NCBI GenBank assembly: GCA_001890945.1 | Contig: MLAX01000001.1 | Location: forward strand, 930,001 to 994,000 | DNA from: Alphaproteobacteria bacterium AO1-B | GTDB taxonomy: Bacteria; Pseudomonadota; Alphaproteobacteria; Rhizobiales; Stappiaceae | Reading direction: 5' to 3' | DNA: 64,000 nt | Shown: positions 53,082 to 62,583 of the stretch, piece after piece | How positions within the stretch are numbered: position 1 is the stretch's first letter | How the letters are laid out: every line of letters starts with the position of its first letter | Notes under the pieces: generated by a model | Seen by the model: the letters and a program-made list of their open reading frames with translations, nothing else | The model's database searches: none | Told to the model about the DNA's origin: nothing | Program-made: the position numbers and the translations under genes

Positions 53082-55001
53082 TTATGCGCGCTGAGATCCG
53101 CTCATGAATTCGGTGCCAAGCGCTGCAAAGACTGTCTTGAGAATACCGTCCTTATCGAGACCGGCAGACGCGTACATGGACGCCGGTTTGTCATGGTCCT
53201 GATATGTGTCCGGAAGGGTCAAGGTGCGGATCTTAAGGCCGGCATCCAGCGCGCCTTCTTGAGCCAGTGCGCTCAGGACATGGCTGCCGAAACCGCCGAT
53301 GGATCCTTCTTCGATCGTCACAAGCACTTCGTGTTCGCGCGCAAGCCGCCGGATGAGATCCATGTCGAGCGGTTTGGCAAACCGGGCATCTGCAACAGTT
53401 GTGGAAAGACCGGCGGCATCCAATTCATCTGCGGCTTTCAAACATTCGGCCATCCGTCCGCCGAAGGAGAGGAGCGCCACCTTGGTGCCTTCGCGGCGGA
53501 CAATGCCTTTGCCGATTTCCAGAACAGTGCCGCGTTCCGGCATCTCCAAACCAACACCTTCGCCGCGTGGATAGCGGAAGGAGATCGGTCCCTCATCATA
53601 GGCAACAGCTGTTGCCACCATGTGCCGGAGTTCGGCTTCGTCAGAGGCCGCCATCACCACAAAGCCCGGCAGGCAAGAAAGATACGCGGTATCAAACGCA
53701 CCGGCATGGGTGGCTCCATCAGCGCCGACGAGACCTGCACGGTCGATCGGAAACCGGACGGGCAATCCCTGGAGAGCGACGTCATGTATCACTTGATCAT
53801 AGGCGCGCTGCAGGAACGTCGAATAGATCGCGGCAAACGGCTTGTAGCCTTCGGTCGCCATTCCAGCCGCAAAGGTGACTGCATGCTGTTCGGCAATGCC
53901 GACATCATAGGTGCGCTCCGGGAAGGCTTCGCCGAAGAGGTTCAGGCCGGTGCCGTCGGGCATGGCCGCTGTGATGGCGACCACCTTTTCATCGTCTTCA
54001 GCTTCCTTGATCAGCGAAGTTGCGAACACATTGGTGTAGCTCGGCGCATTGGCCTTCGGTTTGGACTGTTTTCCCGTGACCACGTCGAACTTGGCAACGC
54101 CGTGATACTTGTCTTTCGCGCCTTCTGCCGGCGCGTAGCCCTTGCCCTTCTGGGTGACAGCATGGATCAGGACTGGACCATTGTGCGTATCGCGGACGTT
54201 TTTCAGGATCGGCAGGAGATGCTCAAGGTTATGCCCGTCGACCGGGCCGACGTAATAAAAACCCAGCTCTTCAAACAAGGTGCCGCCGGTCCAGAAGCCT
54301 CGAGCATACTCTTCCGCCCGAGCCGCTTTTTCAGCCAGCTGCTTCGGGAAATTCTTGACGATGTTCTTCGCGGCACCGCGCAGCGACTGGTAAGTCGGGC
54401 CTGAGACTAGCTTTGCGAGGTAGGCAGACATTGCGCCCACTGGCGGTGCAATCGACATGTCATTGTCGTTCAGGATAACCACAAGCCGGGAGCCGAGGTG
54501 CCCCGCGTTGTTCATCGCCTCGTAAGCCATGCCTGCGGACATTGCTCCGTCACCGATCACTGCGATGACGTTGTTGTCGCCATCCTTCAGATCACGAGCC
54601 GCTGCCATGCCAAGGCCGGCCGAAATGGATGTCGACGAATGCGCCGTTCCGAAGGGGTCATAGATGCTTTCAGAGCGCTTGGTGAAACCCGACAGGCCCC
54701 CTGGTTGGCGCAGGGTCCGAATTCTGTCCCGACGTTCGGTAAGGATCTTGTGCGGATAGCTTTGGTGTCCAACGTCCCAAATGATCCTGTCGTCCGGCGT
54801 GTTGAAGACATAATGCAGCGCGACCGTTAGCTCCACGACACCCAGACCGGCGCCCAAATGCCCTCCGGTTATGGACACCGTATCAATGGTTTCGGTGCGC
54901 AACTCGTCGGCCAGTTGGCCGAGCTCGGTTTCATCGAGCTGGCGCAAATCGGCCGGAGAGGACACCTTATCGAGCAAGGGCGTTTTTGAATCTGCAGTCA
55001 C
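53082..55001 (-). CDS. dxs: 1-deoxy-D-xylulose-5-phosphate synthase
   Basis: About 639 residues from the GTG at 55001 (an upstream in-frame ATG at 55043 adds 14). First enzyme of the MEP isoprenoid pathway: pyruvate plus glyceraldehyde 3-phosphate to DXP, needing thiamine diphosphate. Landmarks: [50 protein letters not shown] (ThDP and Mg binding), [14 protein letters not shown] [16 protein letters not shown] with catalytic Glu, and [16 protein letters not shown]. xseB, usually adjacent to dxs in Rhizobiales, is about 2 kb upstream here, with a luxR gene between. Confidence 0.96.
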   Translation of the reverse strand: MTADSKTPLLDKVSSPADLRQLDETELGQLADELRTETIDTVSITGGHLGAGLGVVELTVALHYVFNTPDDRIIWDVGHQSYPHKILTERRDRIRTLRQPGGLSGFTKRSESIYDPFGTAHSSTSISAGLGMAAARDLKDGDNNVIAVIGDGAMSAGMAYEAMNNAGHLGSRLVVILNDNDMSIAPPVGAMSAYLAKLVSGPTYQSLRGAAKNIVKNFPKQLAEKAARAEEYARGFWTGGTLFEELGFYYVGPVDGHNLEHLLPILKNVRDTHNGPVLIHAVTQKGKGYAPAEGAKDKYHGVAKFDVVTGKQSKPKANAPSYTNVFATSLIKEAEDDEKVVAITAAMPDGTGLNLFGEAFPERTYDVGIAEQHAVTFAAGMATEGYKPFAAIYSTFLQRAYDQVIHDVALQGLPVRFPIDRAGLVGADGATHAGAFDTAYLSCLPGFVVMAASDEAELRHMVATAVAYDEGPISFRYPRGEGVGLEMPERGTVLEIGKGIVRREGTKVALLSFGGRMAECLKAADELDAAGLSTTVADARFAKPLDMDLIRRLAREHEVLVTIEEGSIGGFGSHVLSALAQEGALDAGLKIRTLTLPDTYQDHDKPASMYASAGLDKDGILKTVFAALGTEFMSGSQRA

Positions 55002-55094
55002 GCTGGGGAATGCTCCGGAATAGAAAACATGGCGGGCAGCCATACACCAACCTTATGTATGGCGCAAACGCTGTACGATCAGGGGGGGCACACC

Positions 55095-55179
55095 TTGAAA
55101 TGTGACACCTTGGTGAACATGCATTGAGATATCGGTTGTATGCAGGAATTTATGCACTTATAGCGCTAAATTTTCGTCG
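55095..55179 (-). pseudogene. Degenerate segment resembling part of the adjacent luxR gene
   Basis: 55095-55106 and 55109-55117 are identical to 56224-56235 and 56236-56244 (12 and 9 bases, with 2 extra bases between). Weaker similarity continues, with shared ACTTA and CGCT pieces at matching distance, to about 55179 (opposite 56306). Read on the minus strand it corresponds to the HQGHISK region of the LuxR protein, but it is frame-shifted and has stops. It is probably a decayed partial copy; because it would be antisense to luxR mRNA if read from the plus strand, a regulatory role is also possible. Confidence 0.45.
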
Positions 55180-55235
55180 AAATCCATGCAATGTCACCCA
55201 TTTGGGTGATGCATACATTATTAATATGTATTAAA

Positions 55236-55309
55236 CCTTTAAGTGTGGTCGATGGGGCCACGTGCACAGTGATCAACTTGGGGTCGTAATTGCGCGACCC
55301 CAGTTTTTT
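55236..55309 (+). ncRNA. Candidate small RNA ending in an orphan terminator
   Basis: A clear Rho-independent terminator on the plus strand (55279-55309) ends a region in which no plus-strand gene exists for many kilobases upstream; dxs and luxR both run the other way. Just before it, GTGGTC (55245-55250) can pair with GGCCAC (55256-55261). An AT-rich promoter-like stretch precedes this (55215-55235), but I cannot fix the start; a longer RNA from about 55085 is possible. A palindrome at 55186-55214 (ATGCA/TGCAT and TCACCC/GGGTGA) lies upstream. Confidence 0.4.
55279..55309 (+). terminator. Rho-independent terminator on the plus strand, no gene upstream
   Basis: TGGGGTCG (55279-55286) pairs with CGACCCCA (55295-55302) around an 8-base loop, then G and six T residues. 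On the minus strand the hairpin is not followed by T, so it does not serve luxR. Confidence 0.8.
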
Positions 55310-55375
55310 GACTTTTTAGACGCGGTTATTCTTTAAAATATTTGCCGGCTCATTGCCTATCCTTGGGCTCTTTTG

Positions 55376-56530
55376 TCACACCAGACCGGATAGCCGATAC
55401 ACCAATTGCACCAACTCCAGTTGTGTGCGCACTGCTGTCTTGTCGAATATCCGGCGCAAATGAGTTTTCATGGTGTTCCGGGTAATGTTTAGCAAATCGG
55501 TGGTCGCAGAAACGGAACCGGTTTCCGCCAAAGACCAGGCAAGGTGGGCTTCAGACTGTGAGAGGCCGAGTTCCTCCTGCAGGATGGTCTCAACGGCTTC
55601 AGGTATGTCGGCTGGCTGGCAAACACGGATAAGAACCCAAGGGTCATGTGTGTCTCCCGGCACTGTCTCTATCGTGATCCGGTTAAGGTTTCCAGACCGG
55701 TCACGAAGACAAAAACCGGACCGGGAAAAAGAGCTGTCTGACTTGGTATCCTGTTTGTCACCGGTTTTATGCGGGTCGTTTACAGCGGCGAGAGCTGGCG
55801 ATCTTTCAGACAGAAGCATCTCCAGATCTCTGTTCCGGATCTGCAGTTTTCCTCCGGTCACAAGGCCGGCATCCAGATCTGCCAGAACGGATAGCCCGTT
55901 TTCATGCTCGGCCATGACGAGACGTTGCCTGTTGACCAGAACGGAAGGAACCGCGCAATGGTTCGCAAAGGCTCGCTGAATGCGGCTTTGCGTTTGTAGC
56001 TTGCCGATGTTTGTGAGTGCCCCGAAGCAGATTTTCAGGATCTTGGCAACTTTAGAGAAGGCAAGAACGGTTTCTGCTGAAGTCGTTTCCACCGGCGAAG
56101 CGTCATCAAAGAGCAGGCCGAATATCATGGTCAAGCCTGAGCTATCCCGTGTAATGCTTATTATCGCCGATTGGGATGTGACTTCATTTCCATTTGCAAG
56201 AGGTGTGGCAGGAGCGTCGAGCTTTGAAATGTGACCTTGGTGAATACGGTACACAGCATCCGGTTCCGCCAACTCAAGCAAATACTTAAACGCTGATACT
56301 CCGGCGTGGTAGGAAGCAGAATTCAAAAAGTCTCTGAAGGCTTCTGCGTGCGCCGGACCCGTAAACCGGCCTGTTGCAAATCCGTCGTTGAGATATTCTG
56401 CCGCGCAGGCTTTGCTTTCAAAGACCCCACTGACTTTGTCTAGGAAAGGCAGCCAGTCCGTATGGGTCGTAATATTGCCTAAGGCGTCTTCCAAAAGGTC
56501 CAGTTCAGCGTATTTGCTTAAATTGGGCAT
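55376..56530 (-). CDS. LuxR-type transcriptional regulator
   Basis: 384 residues. The C-terminal 60 residues form a LuxR-type HTH: LSQSEAHLAWSLAETGSVSATTDLLNITRNTMKTHLRRIFDKT (the ATTDLLNITRNTMKTHL part is the recognition region). The N-terminal 320 residues have no domain I can name with confidence; there is no phospho-acceptor pattern, so it is not a response regulator. The codon use is slightly less GC-rich than in dxs. Targets are unknown. A segment of its coding region is partly duplicated in the downstream gap. Confidence 0.8.
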   Translation of the reverse strand: MPNLSKYAELDLLEDALGNITTHTDWLPFLDKVSGVFESKACAAEYLNDGFATGRFTGPAHAEAFRDFLNSASYHAGVSAFKYLLELAEPDAVYRIHQGHISKLDAPATPLANGNEVTSQSAIISITRDSSGLTMIFGLLFDDASPVETTSAETVLAFSKVAKILKICFGALTNIGKLQTQSRIQRAFANHCAVPSVLVNRQRLVMAEHENGLSVLADLDAGLVTGGKLQIRNRDLEMLLSERSPALAAVNDPHKTGDKQDTKSDSSFSRSGFCLRDRSGNLNRITIETVPGDTHDPWVLIRVCQPADIPEAVETILQEELGLSQSEAHLAWSLAETGSVSATTDLLNITRNTMKTHLRRIFDKTAVRTQLELVQLVYRLSGLV

Positions 56531-56847
56531 TTCCGGTCGCTCGATAGATGTCCTTAAATATTACAAGATGAGCGCAAGGATAACACTGCAAAATAGTCAG
56601 GGATCTGAAAAAATTAATGAGATCGTCAATTTGCCAGAAATAAAGTGAAGGTTCAGGCAATAACGTTCTGCAATTGATTTATAAGTTTTGGTAGACGATT
56701 TGAGCTTTCTCTACCTGTGGGTGCGTCAATCTCGGTGCTCCTGAGATTGGTTCTTTGCAGAGACCAGCCCTCGCAAACGGTTCGGGTTACGTTTGTCGGC
56801 GGTTATTTGGCTGCATGAGCCATTGCTGGCGCTACCGGCTGAGCAGT
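56531..56847. other. Intergenic region between luxR and xseB
   Basis: 317 bases, AT-rich in its first half. It must carry the luxR promoter. CAATCTC and GAGATTG (56728-56750) form a 7-base hairpin followed on the plus strand by GTTCTTT, not a convincing terminator. Nothing else is recognisable. Confidence 0.3.
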
Positions 56848-57102
56848 CTAGCCGTTTTGCGGGTCAAGCTCGGTCGTGCCAGTTGGTTCGCCATTTTGCC
56901 CAAGCTGGATTTTTTCAACTTTGGCCTCAGCCGCCTTCAGCAATGTATCGCAATGCTGGCGCAATGCATCGCCGCGCTCGTACATTTCGATGCTGCGCTC
57001 CAGCGGAACGTTTCCCTGCTCGAGTTCGCGCACGATTGTCTCAAGCTGCTTGAGCGCGTCTTCGAAAGACAGACCGGCAATTTCCTTGGCAGCATCAGAC
57101 AT
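56848..57102 (-). CDS. xseB: Exodeoxyribonuclease VII small subunit
   Basis: 84 residues from the ATG at 57102. XseB features: [20 protein letters not shown] followed by [32 protein letters not shown]. It forms the small subunits of ExoVII, which degrades single-stranded DNA with XseA. The longer frame to 57165 is unlike the family. The length is normal. The adjacent gene encodes an HDAC-family protein, an order common in Rhizobiales. Confidence 0.93.
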   Translation of the reverse strand: MSDAAKEIAGLSFEDALKQLETIVRELEQGNVPLERSIEMYERGDALRQHCDTLLKAAEAKVEKIQLGQNGEPTGTTELDPQNG

Positions 57103-57227
57103 GCGATTTTCCTGAATGAATTCCCTACAGACCGGCACATTTGCGAGACCTGCGCCAAAGGTCAAGAGGCCGCGGGTGGATAGGCGATACCATCCACCGC
57201 CAACTGGAGAATTCTTGGTGTTAGACT

Positions 57228-58172
57228 TCAGCCGGTCATCAACGCCATGACATGAGCAGCGGTTGAGCGGGCGAGGCCTTCAAGGTCATAGCCGCCTTCC
57301 AGAACCGAGACCACGCGGCCGTCACTGTGTTTGTCTGCCACGTCCATCAGGGCCCGCGTGGCCCAGGCGAAGTCAGCCTCCACGAGATTCAAGCCGCCGA
57401 GCGGGTCACGCGCATGGGCATCGAACCCGGCTGAAATGATGACCAATTCCGGTGCGAACCCATCAAGCCGAGGAAGCAGAACAACTTCAAACGCCTCCTT
57501 GAAGCCCGCGCCATTTTCGCCCGGCGGCAGCGGGACATTGACGATCGTGTTGGCCTCCCCGGTTTCCGAGGCATCGCCGGAACCAGGATAGAGGGGCATC
57601 TGGTGCGTCGAACAATACATCACGCTCGCATCATCCCAGAAAATATCCTGGGTGCCGTTGCCGTGATGCACATCGAAATCGATGATCGCGACCCGGTCTA
57701 TCCCGTATTTCTCCTGAGCGTACCGGGCTGCAACGGCTGCGTTGTTGAAGAAGCAAAAGCCCATCGCCCGGTCTTTTTCCGCATGGTGCCCAGGGGGGCG
57801 GGAGGCAGAAAAGGCGTTGTTGACCTTCTTTGTCAGGACTTCGTCAACCGCCCGGCAGGCTCCGCCCACACCGCGCAGCGCCGCTTCCCAGGTGCCGGGC
57901 GACATGGTCGTGTCGGCATCAACCCGCGCGACACCCTCGTCCGGGGACAGCCGGTGCAGCTGGTCGATATACGCCATCGGATGGGCCCGCGCGATATCTT
58001 CCAGCGCGCCGACAGGCGCGAGGTCGCGCTCCACCGACTGAAACTTTTCATGTTCCAGAATACGATCGATGGCGCGAATGCGATCCGGGCGCTCCGGATG
58101 ACCCACCGGGGTCAAATGATCCAGGTACGTCGGGTGATGCAGTAGGAGTGTTGACACGGCGGGCGTTTCCAT
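57228..58172 (-). CDS. Histone deacetylase family protein
   Basis: 314 residues. Zinc hydrolase fold: [20 protein letters not shown] with the catalytic His-His pair, [16 protein letters not shown] with the metal-binding Asp and His, and later [15 protein letters not shown] with the second metal-binding Asp. Bacterial members remove acetyl groups from small polyamines, acetoin-pathway proteins or other lysine substrates. The substrate is not determined. It lies 125 bases upstream of xseB, on the same strand. Confidence 0.9.
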   Translation of the reverse strand: METPAVSTLLLHHPTYLDHLTPVGHPERPDRIRAIDRILEHEKFQSVERDLAPVGALEDIARAHPMAYIDQLHRLSPDEGVARVDADTTMSPGTWEAALRGVGGACRAVDEVLTKKVNNAFSASRPPGHHAEKDRAMGFCFFNNAAVAARYAQEKYGIDRVAIIDFDVHHGNGTQDIFWDDASVMYCSTHQMPLYPGSGDASETGEANTIVNVPLPPGENGAGFKEAFEVVLLPRLDGFAPELVIISAGFDAHARDPLGGLNLVEADFAWATRALMDVADKHSDGRVVSVLEGGYDLEGLARSTAAHVMALMTG

Positions 58173-58265
58173 AAGGTATGAATTTATAGTTGTCCGCCAT
58201 CAGATCCGTGGTCTTCGGATCTGTCAATGAGCCATCTCAATTCCGGCAGCTTATTCCAGGCGGGC

Positions 58266-59072
58266 CTATCCGGCTTTCTGAATTTCCACCTGGTGCGGGT
58301 AGGGAATGGAAATTCCGCCCGCGTCGAAAGCCTCTTTCACCGACTTCAGCATGTGAAATTTCAGTTCCCAAAAATCGCCCGCGTCGCACCAAAGCCGCAC
58401 ACCTAGATCCACGGAGCTGTCACCGAGATTTGTCACACGCACCCAGGGCTCAGGGTCTTTGTGGACGCGCGCATCCGCAGTGGCGGTGTCGAGAATGATC
58501 TGGATCGCCTTGTCCGCGTCATCGCCGTAGTCGATGCCGAAAGTCAGGTCGAGCCGGCGAGTCTGGTGCGCGGAAAAATTGGTGATGACCGTGCCCCATG
58601 CCTGGCCGTTGGGCATGATGATCTGAACATTGTCCGGGGTCACCAACTCCGTGACGAAGATGTTGAGGTCCTTGACCGTCCCGGAGGTTCCGCCGATGGA
58701 GACATATTGGCCAATCTTGTAGGGGCGGAAGATGATGAGCATCACTCCGGCCGCGATGTCACTCAAGGTGCCCTGCAGGGCGAGGCCGATCGCAAGCGTA
58801 CCGGCGCCGAGGACGGCCACCAAACTGGTCGCCTGAATGCCAAACAGCTGCAGGACCGCAATGAATGTTACGAGAAGGACAAGCCAGCGAACGATCGAGG
58901 CCGCGAAGCCGCCGATCGTATCGTCGATCCGTTCGTGAGAGACGATCCGCTTGCGGACGAAGCTCGACAGGGCACCGGCAAGCAGCCAGCCAATGATGAG
59001 AACGATCAGTGCTTTTGCCGCATTGATCACCAGAGGCATGTAGACGGTTACCTGTTCCATTGTGCCGTTCAT
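58266..59072 (-). CDS. MscS-family mechanosensitive channel
   Basis: 268 residues from the ATG at 59072. Three membrane helices (about 15-35, 60-80, 85-105) are followed by the cytoplasmic beta domain. Family features: LGAGTLAIGLALQGTLSDIAAGVMLIIFRP with the glycine/alanine-rich pore helix, then YKIGQYVSIGG and VQIIMPNGQAWG. The length is that of small MscS. It releases ions during hypo-osmotic shock. The start choice gives MNGTMEQVTVY; a longer frame to 59114 is not needed. Confidence 0.9.
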   Translation of the reverse strand: MNGTMEQVTVYMPLVINAAKALIVLIIGWLLAGALSSFVRKRIVSHERIDDTIGGFAASIVRWLVLLVTFIAVLQLFGIQATSLVAVLGAGTLAIGLALQGTLSDIAAGVMLIIFRPYKIGQYVSIGGTSGTVKDLNIFVTELVTPDNVQIIMPNGQAWGTVITNFSAHQTRRLDLTFGIDYGDDADKAIQIILDTATADARVHKDPEPWVRVTNLGDSSVDLGVRLWCDAGDFWELKFHMLKSVKEAFDAGGISIPYPHQVEIQKAG

Positions 59073-59122
59073 CGACGGTCTCCCCGATAGCTGACGTGTC
59101 ACCTCACTTGTCAAAATGTCGT

Positions 59123-59174
59123 AGCGGAATGATTTGCCACAAGCAAGTAAGCCTGTGGCAAATCTCGCTTTTTG
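59123..59174 (+). terminator. Terminator-like hairpin without an assigned gene
   Basis: GATTTGCCACA (59131-59141) and TGTGGCAAATC (59154-59164) are a perfect 11-base inverted repeat with a 12-base loop; AGCG/CGCT pairs outside it and TTTTT follows on the plus strand. No plus-strand gene is upstream. For the minus-strand ankyrin gene, ending at 59180, there is no T-run in the right direction. Confidence 0.5.
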
Positions 59175-59179
59175 TCGGA

Positions 59180-60718
59180 TCAGGCCCGGTGGTCTAGGCT
59201 CTCTGGATGCGCGCTGATCCAGGTCTCTAGAAAGGCAGCCAATTCCTCGTCACCACATCCCTTGATGAAGTCGGGATAGATCCGACTGCCGTTTTCCAGC
59301 AAAAGCCGCGCGCATTTGATATGGTCAGCTCCAGGTTTTTCCGGTGCGAACTCTGCACCGTGAAGTACCGTGTCGAGCGCGTCACCTCCGAAGCCGTTCT
59401 TTTTGGAAAGATCCGGCTTCAGACTCAGGAAATATGCAGTTTCCTCTGGTAGCCCAAGCCAGCCAGCTGCATGAAGGGGCGATAAACCCATCTCATCGGT
59501 GGCATTCGGGTCCAGCCCGGCGGCAACGAGAGCCTTGATTTGCGGAAGACGTCCGGGTTCTGAGGCAAGCCTCACCAACAGCCGTCTGTCTTCATCAGTC
59601 AGCGCCTTTAGATTGAGCCTCTTTGCAGAAGCCTCGCCAGTGGCACACGCCGCGAGAGCCTGCTCATCCGGGGTGAGACGTGTGTCGCACCCAAGGTCCG
59701 ACAGCGCGCTTGCCGCTTCTGTATGGCCGTGGATCCTAGCAAGCGCATAGGCAGAATGGCCCTGCCATCGGGCATCGAGGGCCGCCCCAGACGACACAAG
59801 CAGCGAAACAACCTCTCCGGAACATCCACGGCGCGCTGCCTGGTGTAGCGCAGGGATGGTATTCACCGGTTGTCCGCTCGGGTGATTGTCTTCAAGCAGG
59901 TTCGGATCGGCTCCGGCCTCCAGCAGCATGCGAACTTTGTCGAGGTCATTGAAATCAAGCGCACGCGGTAGAGCGTTGGTGCCATCCGGTTTGGCACCGT
60001 ATTCTAGAAGCAGCTTCAGGGCGCGAGCGTGGGCGAGCTCCGTGGCATGATAAAGGCTTTCATTGTCATTCGGATCTGCGCCATGGCGGAGCAGTAATTC
60101 TCCAAGTTCGTAATTGTCGGCGTGGCACAACGCGCCGTACAGCGCTGAGAGTTTGTGATCAGTGTTTGCATCCGCGGGAAAGCCGTCATTGACATCTGCG
60201 CCATGGGACAGAAGGAGCTCTGCCAGGGCGAGCATGTCCGCATGTTTCGAGGGAGATCGGTGTATTTCTTTCGAAAAGGCGAGATGAAGTAGGGGGGATC
60301 GAACACCAATCGGGTCGAGCGCTCGCTTGGGATCGGCCTCGACCGCTTCGCGCACCGAGGTTAGGTCGTAGAGTGCGATTTGCAGGCCGAGGTTGTCGTC
60401 TTTGAGCCCAGGATCATCATCCAGCAGCTTATTGGTGACCCAATGCTGACCGGCAAAGAGTGCCGTTTTCAACCGCTCCGCCCGTTCCGCACGGGTCATG
60501 GCAGCACTTTCGACGGCAAACTTCAGTTGTGGCCAGCTGGTGTGTCCGGCTTCACGCGCGATTACATGGAGGCAATCGGCATGCTTGAGCGGCTTATCGG
60601 CAGAAACAAATTTATGCGCGCGCGCAAGAGCTAAGCGGTCGCCACTGGCAATCGCCTTCTTGAGGCGTCTGGCATCCTTGCGGAAGTGATCGAGTGAGGT
60701 AAGCGTCTTGGAAGACAA
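59180..60718 (-). CDS. Ankyrin-repeat protein with Glyoxalase_8-like N-terminal segment
   Basis: 512 residues from a TTG at 60718 with CAGGAG 7 bases upstream; the frame is open for another 53 residues to 60877 but that part is low complexity. The first 70 residues contain FRKDARRLKKAI and LKHADCLHVIAREAGHTSWPQL, similar to the N-terminus of the 32962 protein. The remainder carries ankyrin repeats, clearest at LALAELLLSHGADVNDGF, YELGELLLRHGADPND, ALKLLLEYGAKPDG, KVRMLLEAGADPN and IKALVAAGLDPNATDEMGL. It is cytoplasmic and likely binds a protein; the partner is unknown. Confidence 0.85.
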   Translation of the reverse strand: MSSKTLTSLDHFRKDARRLKKAIASGDRLALARAHKFVSADKPLKHADCLHVIAREAGHTSWPQLKFAVESAAMTRAERAERLKTALFAGQHWVTNKLLDDDPGLKDDNLGLQIALYDLTSVREAVEADPKRALDPIGVRSPLLHLAFSKEIHRSPSKHADMLALAELLLSHGADVNDGFPADANTDHKLSALYGALCHADNYELGELLLRHGADPNDNESLYHATELAHARALKLLLEYGAKPDGTNALPRALDFNDLDKVRMLLEAGADPNLLEDNHPSGQPVNTIPALHQAARRGCSGEVVSLLVSSGAALDARWQGHSAYALARIHGHTEAASALSDLGCDTRLTPDEQALAACATGEASAKRLNLKALTDEDRRLLVRLASEPGRLPQIKALVAAGLDPNATDEMGLSPLHAAGWLGLPEETAYFLSLKPDLSKKNGFGGDALDTVLHGAEFAPEKPGADHIKCARLLLENGSRIYPDFIKGCGDEELAAFLETWISAHPESLDHRA

Positions 60719-60896
60719 GGCTTTTCTCCTGTTAGCGTGCCCGGACGATCCGCTTGTGTCGGGCGCAGGTGAAAAACCAGCATCAATTGTATGTGTCAGG
60801 GAGCTTTCGCTGTCCGCGGATCCGGGTGCCGCCCTCATCGGCTCGCGGACATTGCCGGGACGGGCCTGAAAATGCAAGCCCGCCTCGGTAAATTTC

Positions 60897-61760
60897 TCAG
60901 GTGGTAGCAGGTTTCATGCTGGCCGGCGCCGGGCTGTCGTCCGGGACAAAGAAGTCCGGTGTGAGCGACTGGGTTGGATCCACCCGGTACTGATCAAAGT
61001 CTGTTACGCAGCGGCTCTGAAGGAACGTGTCGTCTATCAGGAACTGACCGGTCAATTCCTTCGACGGTGTCGTGAAGATCTCATAGGCAGCATCTGCAAG
61101 GATGTCCGGCGTCCGGCTTGATTGCATCATCTTGTCGCCGCCGATGATGTTTTTGATCGCCGCTGTCGCGATCGTGGTGCGCGGCCAAAGCGCATTCACC
61201 GCAATCCCCTTGGACCGCAGTTCACCGGCAAGGCCCAGAACAACAAGGCTCATGCCGTATTTGGCAATCGAGTAGGGCGTGAACGGCGCAAACCACTTTT
61301 CCTGCATATCCAGCGGCGGGGACAGCATCAGGATGTGCGGGTTTTCGGATTTCTTCAAATGAGCGATCGCGTGTTTCGAGCAGGCCATCGTGCCCCTCGT
61401 GTTGATCTGGTGCATCAGATCAAACTTCTTCATGTCCGTCTGCTGCAGCGGAGTCAGTTGGATCGCGCTGGCATTGTTGACGAGGATGTCCAAACCGCCA
61501 AAGTGATCTGCCGTCTTGTCGATGGCTGCTTGAACCGCTTCATCATCGCGAACATCGAGCACGATTGGCAGGGCCTTGCCGCCAGCCGCTTCGATTTCCT
61601 CGGCAGCTGAAAAAATCGTGCCCTCCAGTTTCGGATGCGGTTCTGCGGTCTTGGCAGCAACGGCGACATTCGCACCTTCCCGTGCAGCACGCAATGCAAT
61701 GGCTTTGCCGATCCCGCGCGAAGCGCCGGTGATGAAGAGTGTTTTGCCGTTCAAGGACAT
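60897..61760 (-). CDS. SDR family oxidoreductase (HSDL2-like)
   Basis: 287 residues from the ATG at 61760. Short-chain dehydrogenase features: LFITGASRGIGKAIAL (nucleotide loop), DILVNNASAI, and YSIAKYG (Tyr and Lys of YxxxK), with SPP in place of the usual catalytic Ser region just ahead. It resembles the N-terminal domain of human HSDL2. It lies next to enoyl-CoA hydratase and acyl-CoA dehydrogenase genes on the same strand, so a role in acyl chain degradation is likely. Confidence 0.88.
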   Translation of the reverse strand: MSLNGKTLFITGASRGIGKAIALRAAREGANVAVAAKTAEPHPKLEGTIFSAAEEIEAAGGKALPIVLDVRDDEAVQAAIDKTADHFGGLDILVNNASAIQLTPLQQTDMKKFDLMHQINTRGTMACSKHAIAHLKKSENPHILMLSPPLDMQEKWFAPFTPYSIAKYGMSLVVLGLAGELRSKGIAVNALWPRTTIATAAIKNIIGGDKMMQSSRTPDILADAAYEIFTTPSKELTGQFLIDDTFLQSRCVTDFDQYRVDPTQSLTPDFFVPDDSPAPASMKPATT

Positions 61761-61795
61761 GGTGTTCTCCTTCAAGGAAGCTGCTGTGTGGCTGT

Positions 61796-62542
61796 TCAGG
61801 ATTTCGACTTCTTGGTCATGAAGGCCTGGAACGCGGAGATTGCCTCCGGCGACGTCAGGCGGGAGGAGAACACCTTGGCTTCCTCATCGACCCGGTCGCT
61901 GAGGCCCTGGCTTTCCTGCCAAAGGAACTGACGGGAAAGCGCCATTGCTTCCGGCGGTTTTGCAGCAATTTCCCGGGCGCAGGCCAAAGCCACATCATCG
62001 ACATTCTCAGAGACGACTTCATTGACGAGACCGGCCTGATAGGCCCGCTCGGCACTGAAGGGACGGCCAAGGCACAGCATTTCAAATGCGCGGGCATGGC
62101 CCATGATTTTCGGACCGAGCAGGCTCGACCCGGCCTCTGGGACGAGACCCAGGTCGATGAATGGGGTGCGGATGACGGTGCGCGGGCTGGCAAACACCAT
62201 GTCGCAATGCATGAGGAGCGTTGCGCCAACACCAACTGCAATCCCGTCGATGGAGGCGACCAAAGGCTTCCTGTTCCCAACAAGCGCGCGCAGAAAGCGG
62301 TAAACCGGCGTTTCAGACATCTGCATCTTGCCGGCGAATTGAAGGAAATCACCGATGTCATTGCCGGACGTGAAGGCTTCCGGTTGGCCGCAAATGAGGT
62401 GGCAGCGCACATTGTCGTCCGTGTTCCCGGTTTCCAGCGCTTCCGCCAGATCCGTGTACATCTGGCCGGTCAAGGCGTTCTTTTTTTCGGGTCGATCAAG
62501 ACGCAAAGTCCTGACGCCGTCTTCAAGAGACTGCGTGATCAT
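61796..62542 (-). CDS. Enoyl-CoA hydratase/isomerase family protein
   Basis: 248 residues. Crotonase fold with the oxyanion-hole stretches AFTSGNDIGDFLQFAG and ASIDGIAVGVGATLLMHCDMV, then PFIDLGLVPEAGSSLLGPKIMG. The Glu expected for the hydratase reaction is in VPEAG. It hydrates trans-2-enoyl-CoA or shifts the double bond. It is the second of three minus-strand genes of fatty acid degradation. Confidence 0.9.
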   Translation of the reverse strand: MITQSLEDGVRTLRLDRPEKKNALTGQMYTDLAEALETGNTDDNVRCHLICGQPEAFTSGNDIGDFLQFAGKMQMSETPVYRFLRALVGNRKPLVASIDGIAVGVGATLLMHCDMVFASPRTVIRTPFIDLGLVPEAGSSLLGPKIMGHARAFEMLCLGRPFSAERAYQAGLVNEVVSENVDDVALACAREIAAKPPEAMALSRQFLWQESQGLSDRVDEEAKVFSSRLTSPEAISAFQAFMTKKSKS

Positions 62543-62583
62543 GAGGAAATTCCTTTCAGTATTCGTCTACAAGGCCGGGGCGT

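Noticed and set aside
58200..58222. CAGATCC/GGATCTG hairpin between mscS and the HDAC gene as a terminator
   Set aside because: A 7-base stem exists but there is no T-run on the mscS side.
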